IMG/VR virus record: IMGVR_UViG_3300033145_001596
Location: 1 to 44,722 of that record
Source: a virus
Direction: 5' to 3' (one strand)
Length of the DNA stretch: 44,722 nucleotides
The translations under genes and the position numbers were made by a program. The notes under the pieces are model-generated. The model saw only the letters and a program-made list of their open reading frames with translations. It was not told the DNA's origin and made no database searches. Positions 16,884-27,100 of the stretch are shown here, in pieces (positions within the stretch are counted from its first letter, which is position 1; each line of letters starts with the position of its first letter).

Positions 16884-19309
16884 GTGCGCAAGTGCCGCCC
16901 GGCGACTGGACAAAACTCAATAAGATCCTGAGGGACCTTCAGAAAGACAGCTTGGCCATCGACTTCAAGGGCGTGTACGCCGATGCAGCGGCGCTGATCG
17001 CAGACCTGGGAAGCCCTTCTCACGGTTGGGCTTATCTCAATTCTACCGATGGCTATCGCTACGTGTACCAGTTCAACGGGTGGGTGCAGATGCACGAGGA
17101 TGGCTACTCAATCTTCACGACCTACCACGACGCCGACCTTGATGCCAAACCGTCCGACCCGACCGGCGTGGGCACTACCGGAGGCTGGCACTGGACTGCG
17201 ACCGAAGACTGTAAATGGATAAGCTACAAGATCGCACGCAACGGTTCGGAAGGCGCCTGGACCGCGCCGGTGCCTATTCGCGGTGCCGATGGCGCCGACG
17301 GGACAGACGCCGTAGTCTATTACATCAAACCTACCACCGGCACAGCAATCCACAATGGATCGGGTACCCTTACAGTCGAAGCTCATAAGATCAAGGGTGG
17401 CAGCGATGACCTGCTGGCTGCCGGCACGATCAAGCTGTACGACCCAAGCAATGACGAGATTACTGTTGGCAACGGCTATGCGGCGGGAAGCGACGGATAT
17501 ACTGGCGTCCTGGACGCAGGAGACATCAGTAACAGTAAGATTATCACCATGAAAGACGGCGCTGGCGGTGATGTGCTGGATACCATTACGTTAGTGGATG
17601 TTGCTGACGGCGACAAAGGTGATGACGGCGACAAAGGTGATGACGGCAGCGATGCCATCGTCGGGTCCATCGAGTCGGATAATGGCCTTGCCTTTGTGCA
17701 GGCCCCGGATGGGGGAAGCTGGACGCCGGTGGGGGCAACGACGACGCTGACAGTTACGTTTTATCAAGGCGGGTCCCCGATTAATACTCGGACAGTGGTC
17801 ATTACCAGGACCGGCGAGAACCTGGCGGCGCCATCGCCTGATACTGTAGACGGCATAACCTACGGACGGACAGGCAGCGGTACACCGACTATCACTATCG
17901 AGTTTACGCATGTAGCAGGTGATATTACGGTTGCCGAGACGCTTTACGCCGTGCAAGGCGGCGATGATGGTGTGGACGGCGATAACGGCGACAACGGGGC
18001 GGATGCGGTTTTCTACTACATTATGCCGTTGGGCGGCATGTCGATCAAGAATGGCGTCGGAACGCTGACTATCGAAGCCCATAAGGTCGAGGGGGGTAGC
18101 GACAGTATCCTCAGCAGCGGCACGATCAAACTGTACGACCCGTCAAACGACTTAGTAACCGTTGGCAACGGCTATGCGGCGGGAAGTGATGGTTATACAG
18201 GAGTCCTCGATGCAGGGGACATCGACGGCAGCAAGATCATCACGCTCAAGGACGGGGCGGGCGGTACGGTACTGGATACGATCACACTGATGGATGTTGA
18301 CGATGGTTCGAGGGTGCCTGTACTGAGCGGCGTGGATTTTGAGTCAAACGACCCGACAGGTACCGCCGTGAGCTGGTCAGCGGGCAAGATACACGTAGAC
18401 GGCGGCCTGATAAACATGAGCGCCGGCGGCAATACGACGCTGAAGTACATCTATTGGAATGGGCCGTCTGCGACAACGCTGAGTACAACCGATACGCTTT
18501 CTACGGCTATGGACCGCAGCAACGATCACTGGCTGGTATGTGTCAATGACAGCGGTACGGCAAACCCGGCCATGGCGCAGAGATTGATAAACGCCGGCAT
18601 GATCGTAGCGACGACTATTTCGGCGATTGCCGCCGACCTCGGCAATATCACGGCAGGCGAGATCATCCTGTCGGCGAAGGACGGTTCGCCGACGACAGCA
18701 GCCCTGGGCAGGACACAGATCAAGCTCGACGGCAGCGGGTACTATGGCCGATGGAGGGGCTCTGGCCTGCCGGCGTGGTCAGATACCGAAAGCGGCAGCG
18801 GGGCAACGTACAACAGTGGTTGGCGGAAGATCATCGACATCAGCGACAACGAAGTGAGACTGTCATTTGATTCGCTTGATTCGGGCGACGACCTCCCTAT
18901 TGCGACGTCAACACCTGTTCCGAAATCTATCATCTTCTTTGAGCCGGGAAAGTCTTGCTCAAATACATACGCCGAAGATGACGGGACTGCCGTAACCGCT
19001 GCAACTGGCGGACTGATTCAGGGTAGCTTCAACTTCTGGCGAAGCGCGGGCAGCATGGAAGTCAACTTCAAACTTGAGGTAATGAAAGTCGGGTCTCCCG
19101 ATACGGTTGAGGAAGAAATATGCGATCTTGTAGATTATACTGGCGACGATGATGACAAATCGTTTCAGGAATTTGAGGTCGAGGTCGATGACGGCGAGCA
19201 GTATTATATAAAAATATCACGAAGCACCACCAGTGCAGGCACATACGGAAGGTACAACGGAAGTGCAGTTTATGCCGCACCAGTAACAATAACAGCTAAA
19301 AAATCTTAA
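16880..19309 (+). CDS. Tail fibre with collagen-like repeats
   Basis: An 809-residue protein. The N-terminal ~130 residues probably anchor it to the tail. There are three collagen-like G-X-Y stretches, at about residues 134-144 (GADGADGTDA), 242-258 (GDKGDDGDKGDDGSDA) and 361-376 (GDDGVDGDNGDNGADA). Each precedes a beta module. Modules at ~145-242 and ~377-477 are near-identical duplicates (both contain GTIKLYDPSND and SDGYTGVLDAGDI). The C-terminal ~330 residues hold the probable receptor-binding beta domains. G-X-Y stretches promote trimer formation in phage fibres. ATG 16880 is chosen because it overlaps the nozzle stop; the open frame upstream lies inside the nozzle gene. Confidence 0.8.
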   Translation: MSAQVPPGDWTKLNKILRDLQKDSLAIDFKGVYADAAALIADLGSPSHGWAYLNSTDGYRYVYQFNGWVQMHEDGYSIFTTYHDADLDAKPSDPTGVGTTGGWHWTATEDCKWISYKIARNGSEGAWTAPVPIRGADGADGTDAVVYYIKPTTGTAIHNGSGTLTVEAHKIKGGSDDLLAAGTIKLYDPSNDEITVGNGYAAGSDGYTGVLDAGDISNSKIITMKDGAGGDVLDTITLVDVADGDKGDDGDKGDDGSDAIVGSIESDNGLAFVQAPDGGSWTPVGATTTLTVTFYQGGSPINTRTVVITRTGENLAAPSPDTVDGITYGRTGSGTPTITIEFTHVAGDITVAETLYAVQGGDDGVDGDNGDNGADAVFYYIMPLGGMSIKNGVGTLTIEAHKVEGGSDSILSSGTIKLYDPSNDLVTVGNGYAAGSDGYTGVLDAGDIDGSKIITLKDGAGGTVLDTITLMDVDDGSRVPVLSGVDFESNDPTGTAVSWSAGKIHVDGGLINMSAGGNTTLKYIYWNGPSATTLSTTDTLSTAMDRSNDHWLVCVNDSGTANPAMAQRLINAGMIVATTISAIAADLGNITAGEIILSAKDGSPTTAALGRTQIKLDGSGYYGRWRGSGLPAWSDTESGSGATYNSGWRKIIDISDNEVRLSFDSLDSGDDLPIATSTPVPKSIIFFEPGKSCSNTYAEDDGTAVTAATGGLIQGSFNFWRSAGSMEVNFKLEVMKVGSPDTVEEEICDLVDYTGDDDDKSFQEFEVEVDDGEQYYIKISRSTTSAGTYGRYNGSAVYAAPVTITAKKS

Positions 19310-19320
19310 GGAGTATTATC

Positions 19321-20094
19321 GTGGCTTACACATTTCCGGGTGCTTATAACGGCATGTTCGTTACTACTGGCATGATGAGAGGTCAATCCGAACGGCAGAC
19401 AAGATGGCGTAATCTGCAAAATCTTGTCAACAGGGCCAAACAGTCAGGCAAGCTCGATGATTGGGAGAAGGTTGCACAGTTATCAAAAGAAGATCAGGCC
19501 TGGCTTTCAGGCGGAAACGCCAACAACATGGCCTTTAATTCGTGGCGAGGCGGGCAACTTTCGCCCCAACTCTACTCGCAGGTAAGCTATCTCGAACAGC
19601 AGGAGGCCGAGGCCAAGGCCAAGACAGCAGAAGACGAAGCCAAGACAGCCAACGAGACGCGATACGCCGACATCCTCAAGGGCTACGACAAGACCTATGC
19701 CGACGTTACCCAGGGCTACAACGACCGGTATGGTCAGGCGATGCAGATGCTTCAGGGCATGGGCGATGCCGAGAGAACGGACCTGCGGAAGACCTACGCC
19801 GGGCTGAACGCTTCGAGTATGCAAAGCCTCGTCAACAGCGGCATGGCCGGCAGCACGGTAGCGCCGTCTGTCAGGGCGCACAACACGCGGCGGCTGAATA
19901 CTGCGATGGGCCAGCTTAATGATCGTCTGCGAAGCCAGCAGGTAGGCTATCACACGAGCATGACCGGGCAGAGGTTGGCGGCACAGACAGGCTTGCAGAC
20001 ACAGAAATACGGTGTCATGGAGCGGCGAAACGACACGTACCCGCAGTCTTACGCCTTCGCCAAGCTGATGAACCAGTACGGAAACTATTCTTGA
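19321..20094 (+). CDS. Putative internal virion (ejection) protein 1
   Basis: A 257-residue helical, Gln/Ala-rich protein starting at GTG with an excellent AAGGAG eight bases upstream. It has a Lys/Ala/Glu coiled-coil (EAEAKAKTAEDEAKTANET) and a later region, GLNASSMQSLVNSGMAGSTV followed by RRLNTAMGQLNDRLRSQQ, of a type seen in small helical virion proteins of short-tailed phages. It is the first of three consecutive genes for probable ejected proteins. These leave the head with the DNA to form a conduit across the cell envelope. Role inferred from composition and order. Confidence 0.55.
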   Translation: MAYTFPGAYNGMFVTTGMMRGQSERQTRWRNLQNLVNRAKQSGKLDDWEKVAQLSKEDQAWLSGGNANNMAFNSWRGGQLSPQLYSQVSYLEQQEAEAKAKTAEDEAKTANETRYADILKGYDKTYADVTQGYNDRYGQAMQMLQGMGDAERTDLRKTYAGLNASSMQSLVNSGMAGSTVAPSVRAHNTRRLNTAMGQLNDRLRSQQVGYHTSMTGQRLAAQTGLQTQKYGVMERRNDTYPQSYAFAKLMNQYGNYS

Positions 20095-20103
20095 GGTTAG
20101 AAC

Positions 20104-21189
20104 ATGGGCATTACCGTATCACATGAAGTCCCTATAGAAGTCCTGAGTCAACTCGGCTATTCAGCCGGCAAAGGCCAGCAGCGTGAACGCGATATAGATC
20201 GGCGAAACGCCCTTGTCCTTGCACTCCGCAGGATGAATGACGCCGAGCGTGCCCGACAGGAGGGCCTGGCTTACAACAGGGAGCAGAGCGGGCTTAACCG
20301 GGAGCATGATCTGGAAATGTTCGACAGACGTACCGGCGCCGCCAGCGACCTCTACGGTCAGCAGCAGGGCGGGCGGATGGATCTTGCTGGTTTTCAGGCA
20401 GACCTCGAAGGTGAGATGTACGACCGGCGAACAGCCGATGCCTTCGATGCTCAGCGGATGCAGCAGCAAGGCGCGATGGACCTCCAGGGCCTTCGCAACC
20501 AAGGCTACGTGGACCGGGCACAGAAACAGTATTCGGCAGCACAGCAGCGAGAGATCGCCAAGATACAGGCCGGGCACGATTGGCTGGATAAGCAGGTCGC
20601 TTTGGGTACGTGGACGCCTGAACAGGCGGACGATGCGCATATGCAGTTGGAGGAACAACGGCACGGTATTACGCCGCGAGAGCCGATAGGCGCCGACAGC
20701 CCCTATCCGGTGGGTATGGACATTGGAGATACCTGGCTGCATAACACCGGCGCGATAATGACCAGGGACAGCAAGGGCGACGTGAAGATGTTGAACTCCC
20801 CGCCTAAGCCTAACGACAGCGACTTTACGTTCCCCACCGTCAGCAAGCTCTGGACGGATACTTATTCAGCGATGGCAAGTACCTTGACAGGGATGGAAGG
20901 CGAAACAGTGGATGTGGAGGAAGTAGACAAAGCTGTTTATCGAATAATGGACTTCTACCAGCGGATGACGGCCGTTGGACCGCCGGCACCAGGGGAAATG
21001 AGTAGCCCCGCAGCGGCGGCAATGAGTGCTATACCTGTACCTACACCGGAGTTGGAGCCGTATTGGGATAGGTTAGATGCTGTGAGCCAGCAGGAGGCTA
21101 TTGCGTATATGGCAGCAGCAACAAGTGAAGCCGACCGAAAGAAACGAGCGGCAACTTTGGCTAAAGTGGCACGGAGGGCAATGAAATAA
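20104..21189 (+). CDS. Putative internal virion (ejection) protein 2
   Basis: A 361-residue protein. Residues ~20-180 are strongly helical and charged with Gln- and Arg-rich repeats (LNREHDLEMFDRRTGAASDL; YDRRTADAFDAQRMQQQG). A less structured middle (~190-320) contains DIGDTWLHNTGAIMTRDSKG. The C-terminus is Ala-rich and basic (DRKKRAATLAKVARRAMK). Its TAA overlaps the start of the giant gene (TAATG), giving coupling. It fits an ejection protein partner; no catalytic motif is seen. Confidence 0.55.
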   Translation: MGITVSHEVPIEVLSQLGYSAGKGQQRERDIDRRNALVLALRRMNDAERARQEGLAYNREQSGLNREHDLEMFDRRTGAASDLYGQQQGGRMDLAGFQADLEGEMYDRRTADAFDAQRMQQQGAMDLQGLRNQGYVDRAQKQYSAAQQREIAKIQAGHDWLDKQVALGTWTPEQADDAHMQLEEQRHGITPREPIGADSPYPVGMDIGDTWLHNTGAIMTRDSKGDVKMLNSPPKPNDSDFTFPTVSKLWTDTYSAMASTLTGMEGETVDVEEVDKAVYRIMDFYQRMTAVGPPAPGEMSSPAAAAMSAIPVPTPELEPYWDRLDAVSQQEAIAYMAAATSEADRKKRAATLAKVARRAMK

Positions 21190-24100
21190 TGGGGATGTTC
21201 GCAACACTCCTTGAAGAAGAACAACAGGCGACGAAGCCACAAGGCATATTCCACGACCTGATTTCCAAAGAACCGCCCGCCAAGAAGCGACACATCGATA
21301 AACTGTTCGATGAGTTTATGTACGGTACGGGTCCGAAGGTGGACCGGGATTTGGTCAAAGAAGCCAGGATAGCAGACTTTGACAAGTGGGCTTCACCTGA
21401 CTGGAAATCTTCAATCCCTGATGAGAAGGACTGGTACTATAGCAAAAAGGAGCAGGCAGCGAACATTGCCGATTTTGAGCGGAGTCGGTACCGGACAAGA
21501 AACGGCGTGTCGCAACGCCTGAGTCCTGAACAACGAGAAGAACTTGCCAGGCAAGGCTTGACTCCTTCCGAGCCCGGCCCGACAGCTTATTTGCACCACG
21601 GCCCCGCCAACTACCCGGGCCGTGAAGACTATATCCGCAGCGGCGCCAAGCCTATCGGGGCCAAAGAGAATCTTATGCGTGGGAACTTTTGGGAGAAGCT
21701 GCCTTTCAGCCCGGCCAAGGCGGCAGAGTTGCTTGGGGTGTGGGATGCGGTCAAGAGGCTCAACTCCGACGACTTCTCCTGGTATTCCGAAAAGTATGGT
21801 TACGACGAGGCGAAGGGCAAGCTCCGCGATCAGCGTGTCGTGAGTGAATTCTTCAATGCCATGCAAGAACAAAGCGTCCGGGGCAAGACGTTCATGGCCG
21901 AAGTGGGTAGCGGGGTAGCCGAACTGCCTGCCTGGATGATCGAGTTTTGGGTTACGGGTGGACTGGCAAAGCTCGGCAGCAAGGCGGCAACAAAGGCCGG
22001 TATGAAGTTTATGAGCAAGTACGTCAAGACCGTGGCCGGCAGGAAGGCCCTGAAAATGGCGCTGCGGGTGGGGGCTGCGACGGTCATTACACCGACGATC
22101 AGGACCCTGCAACAGCCGCACAGGGTTACAGAAGGCGCGATCGAGAACATGATACAGGGCGATGGCACTGTCGAGGCATGGCTCAAGGCTGGTGTCGCAA
22201 ACAACATCGAGAACTGGTCAGAGGAAATGGGCGGCTACATCACCAAGGGCCTGCGAAAAGCGCCGGGCACAAAGCAGGTGATGGGTATATGGGATGACTT
22301 TGTAAAGCAACGGTTCATCGCCAAGGGCGGTACTGCTGCGGCGTATGCCAAGATTATCAAGAAGGGAGGCTACGACGGCCTGATTGGCGAATTCGGTGAG
22401 GAATGGGTAGGCGGCATGAGCCAAGCCCTACTCGGTACCGAGACCTACGGCGCCGAACAGACCGGCGACTTTTTGAAGGACACACAGGCGAGGCTGATAG
22501 CGGGGGCGAAAGCCCTGGCAAAACAGACACCCTCTATGGCTACAACGCTGTCGGTACCGGGGCTGCTCGGCGGGTCGGTCAACATGGCTTCGCGTATGAG
22601 AGGCAAGTACCTGGATTACAACTATCCGGGCAGGCTGGATATTGCCGACCAGGGGAAGTTCAAGGACCAAGCGATGACCGAGCAGGGCGCCGACATGGTG
22701 ATGGCATTGGCCCCGCAGGTAGCACATGACATAGCCAGGAAGATACAACCGAGTCGCAAGGACCTGCTGAATCTCGGCGTCAAGGGTTGGACAGCAGACG
22801 AGCGGGAAGCCTTTGCAGAGAAACTGAGGGGTGCGGCAAGGCGACAAAAGGATACAGGCTACGCCGAGCGGCAGCGGGAACTCATCCAGGAGGAAGTTAC
22901 CTTTGCTCAGCGCATGCAGGAGACCGACCCGGCAGAACTCACACGGCTGGCTGAGACCGGGGACCCTTACGCACAGTATGAGATAGATCGACGCCGTAAG
23001 GGCTACCAGCAGGCTGACCCCCTGAGTATGCAGCGATATGCAGAAGAAAACATCCGCGCAAAAGCTGACCAAGATATTCAACAAGATATTCCTGGCGAGC
23101 CGCAAGGTGCTGGCAGAGCAGGAGTTACAACTGGACGAGTTGAGACGGAAGTTGACGAAACTATTCCGGATGAAACAAAACCCCCTAAAACTGAAACAGA
23201 AGTGCCCAAAGACGAGGCAACAGCAAAGGCCAGTCAGGTATCACGGCGACAGGCATACCAGAATTACCGGGAGGCAATGCCAGACGCTACGGACGAGGAA
23301 ATCGTGTCGGCGATGATCAAAGATGGCATAGAGCCGCCGCCAGAGAACCTTGAGCCGTTCAAGCACTTGCCTGCCGTCCAGAATGTGCTTGCCGACCAGG
23401 ATACCAAGCGCAAGGCAGCAAAGGTGAGAGCCGAGAGTAAGGCCGCCGCGACAGAGAAGCAAACTATAAAGCTGGATTCACTGGCTGGCAAGATTCCTGA
23501 AAACCTTGAGACGAAAACCAACGAGCAGTTGCTTTCATTGATGAAGCGGACGCGACACAGCACGGTTGAAACGGCGGCAGGGAAAGTTCTCAGGAGTCGC
23601 GGATTTTGGGTGCTCAATGGGAAACTGGAACCTGTTGAAGTTGAACCAGAAAAGGAGATCGAACATGAGCAAGAAGCCATTACTGAGCCTACCCCGAGTC
23701 CTGAAGTGGACCAGGGGGAAACAGGGAAGCCTGTTGCCGAAAACACCCCGACAGGAAAGCTCGACCCCACGGACCTCGGACAAGCAATCGAAATAACTAA
23801 GCTGCACGCCGCCTGGGTGGCAGGTGGAAGTAAATATGACCTGCGCAACGTATGGGAGGGGGTTCATGGCAGGAAGTGGAACGCAAAAGAGGGAAAGTAT
23901 GAGCCGGGAGAGGTAGAGTACACGCCCGAACAGGTTGACGCAGCTTATCGGCTCGTCCAGAAACCCATACCATCGCCGATGGCTGACGTGAACCTCTTTG
24001 CAATGCCCGGTAAGGAAGCACAGTTGCAGGCTATCGCTGAAAAGATGCGCAGGCAGAAGCCTCAGAAAAAGAAAAAGGGGAGGTTGGCTAAACCAAAGCC

Positions 24101-27100
24101 GTTGCCGAAAGCAAAGACCAAGAAGACAGACCATATCAAAGCTGTTTATGTTGCCACTTCCGGGGATGTTACGGAATCGAGATATGGTATCAATGGTATT
24201 TTTGTTGAGGGCGACAACCTCGTAGCTACAGATGGCCGTAGAATGTTTATAGCAGAAGGCAAATGGGGCAAAGACGGAATATATTTGGATAAAACATCGC
24301 TCAAGAATGGGGTGCTCGGCAAGACTGACAAAACAGGAGCGAAGTTCCCCCATTGGCAGGACATTGTGCCTTATGTAAGCTCGCGAGATGCCATTATAGT
24401 AGAAGATTTTAGTAAGGTCTGGCGGCATGTCCATCAGGCAGCACTTATGGCGAATGAAGATTCAGCAGGGCTTGTGATTCTGGCAAACAAAGATGGTTCG
24501 TTGGGTTTTGCAACGGCAAGTCCAGAGGTAGGTCATTCTGAAGTTAATGTGTGGCCTGGTGCTGAAATACTGGGTGCAGTAAATCCCCAGTTTCTTATCG
24601 ACTCTATCGCTTTCCACGCAAAGAGGGGCAATGAATCTTTCGAGTTCTATTTCCAGCACCCGGAACGGCCCATACTCACAAGGAGTTCTGACGGCAAGAC
24701 ATCTACTGTGATTATGCCCGTCAACGTAGGAGAACCATCGGAAGCAATAAAAGAAGCAACCGGGGGCACAGAACAGCCACAGAAAGAGCAGGACGCTTTT
24801 GCCGCGGACATCGAGAAACTGTACGAGGAAGCGCTGTCGCAGCCTGACAGCAAGCGAGCGGTCGAATACGGCCAAGTAACACCGGAAATGGCTAACCGAA
24901 TCAAGGACGCAACAGGCAGGGATGTGAGCGGCTACAGCTTGCAAATCAACAGCGATGCAATCCGTCATATTCACAAGAAACACGGCGATCAGGGAGCGGA
25001 AGAAGGCAGAGGGCAGTTTGTCATTGGGCTGGGAGAAATCGAGTCGATACCGCAGATGGTCGAGGGCTTCGATTCAGTCGCCGTCGAGAAAACAGGCGAG
25101 GGGCAGGATGCCTTCGTATTCACAAAGAGAATGAACGGCAAATCTGTTGTTATTACGGTAATAGGGACCAAAAAGGAGCGTCTGTCTGTACGGTCAATGC
25201 GGATATTAAAAAATGGCCGGTCGCTCAATGCCGCACAAGGCAACCCTGAGCTCGACGTCCAAAACGCCACCGGCTCTATAGATAATATACGTCAGAAAAA
25301 GGGCAAAGTCAAGTCGGAGGGCGAAAAACAGCAAAAAAAGAGGGGACGCAAGCCCACAGAGCCCGTAACAGAGGAAAAAGCGGACGAAGTCACTGAGGCT
25401 GACTACGAGGAAGTCGATCTCGACAGCGACGGCGCCAGTGGGGCCTTTGTGAATCAGTACGCTGCCGAAAGACCTGAGCCGGGCACGAACCCGACACCCC
25501 CTGCCGAGAGGAACACAGCCGACAACGCGGTCTTCAACGTCATCGACCTGGTGAAGCTGGCCAGGGACCTGAATGCAGGCAAGTACCCGAAGATCGTAGC
25601 GAAGATCAAGGCTGCACGCGGAGAGGCCTTGGGTATATTCCAGCATGACAAGAAGACAGGCAGGATCAAGCTGAAGGCCGACATCTTCATCGGGCCGGCG
25701 ATCAAGGTCGTTGTTACCAGGTCGAACAAGGCCGATGCAGTTATCGAGCAGCTTCTCTATATCTTTGAACAGCAGGGGATGAAGCGTGATGATATTTCTG
25801 TCCGCAAGGAACGTGAAGGTGTTGGGAAAACGCGAATCACCTTCTACAAGAAGGACCCGAACTACGCAGCCAGCATTCTGGCTCACGAGATCGGGCACCT
25901 GGTCGATTGGGTGCCTGACAAGATGGTCAAGGGCAGGGGTAACATCCTCGGTCGAATCGCATCGCTGAAGAACTTCACGAAACATCAGTTGGAAGCGTAC
26001 CCGGGTGGGCCTGGTCCTCTGAGCAAGAAGGAAAAGGCACGTCTGAAACGACTTGCAAAGAAGATGCTGTCGGGATCCTACGAGATCGAGGTTGACGAGT
26101 ACATCGAGAAGACTTTCGGCATCAAGCCCGAAGACGTGGTGGCGGTCTTAAATACCATCGCCAGTGAAATGCACAAGGTAGACCCCAAGCTGCACAAGTT
26201 CATCGCCGAGGCCGATCGGAAGCTGAAGAAGTCAATCTTCGTCGAGGCGATGAGGGGCAAGCTCCATGAATCCCTGAAAGGCTTCGGTAAGACGGTTCGG
26301 GAAAAGACAGGCAGGAAGATCAAGCAGACCATCGAGCAGGATTCGTCGCCGGAAGCAATCGCAGCAAAGTACCGCGAGTTGTTCGAGGAAGAAATCAAGA
26401 AAAGGATGCTCCTGGACCGCGAGACCATCATGGAAGAACTTCAGAAGCTGACGAAGTGGTGGAACCCGTTCAACGAGTACAAGAGCGCCAAGTACACCGC
26501 ATACCGATACAGCAGCCCGGAACTGTACGCCGAGGCGATGAGCGTGCTCTTGAACAACCCGAGAGCCTTGCGGGATAAGGCGCCGGAGTTTTATCGTGCG
26601 TTCTTTGGGTGGCTGTCGAATAAGCCTGAAATGGAGGAAGCCTACAACGCCATTATCGACGAGATCAAGGCGGGCAATTCGGTCGAGGGGGGCGCGGTCA
26701 GGCTGCGGGAAGGTTTCAGGCAGGCAGAGAAAGCACATGCCAACGCACGCAAGAAGCGGGGCCTGAAGGTATTCGACCTGCTCAAGAACACCTTCAGGAT
26801 CGGCCTGCTCGACAGGGCGGCAGCGGTCAAGACAGCAGCAAGGCCGCTCACCAAGGGCGGCGACGTGAGAGCCGAACACGACCCGGGCCTGGCTATCGAC
26901 AGGGCAACCTACAGCAATTCCGAGCATGAGGCGTACCTGGCGCAGATCAAGTGGAACGTGGTCAAGGTTCTTGGCGATGTTAATCTGACAGCCGAAGACC
27001 TCAATGAGTACCTATTCCACCAGAGGGTAATTAACGACCGTGGCGAGTTCGCCAACCCGCAGGGCTTCACTCCGAAGACTTCAAAGCTGCGTCTCGGCGA

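Noticed and set aside
23535-24434. 299-codon minus-strand open frame
   Set aside because: Antisense to the giant virion gene across its clamp-like domain; composition is Cys/Leu/Phe-rich and unlike a real protein.
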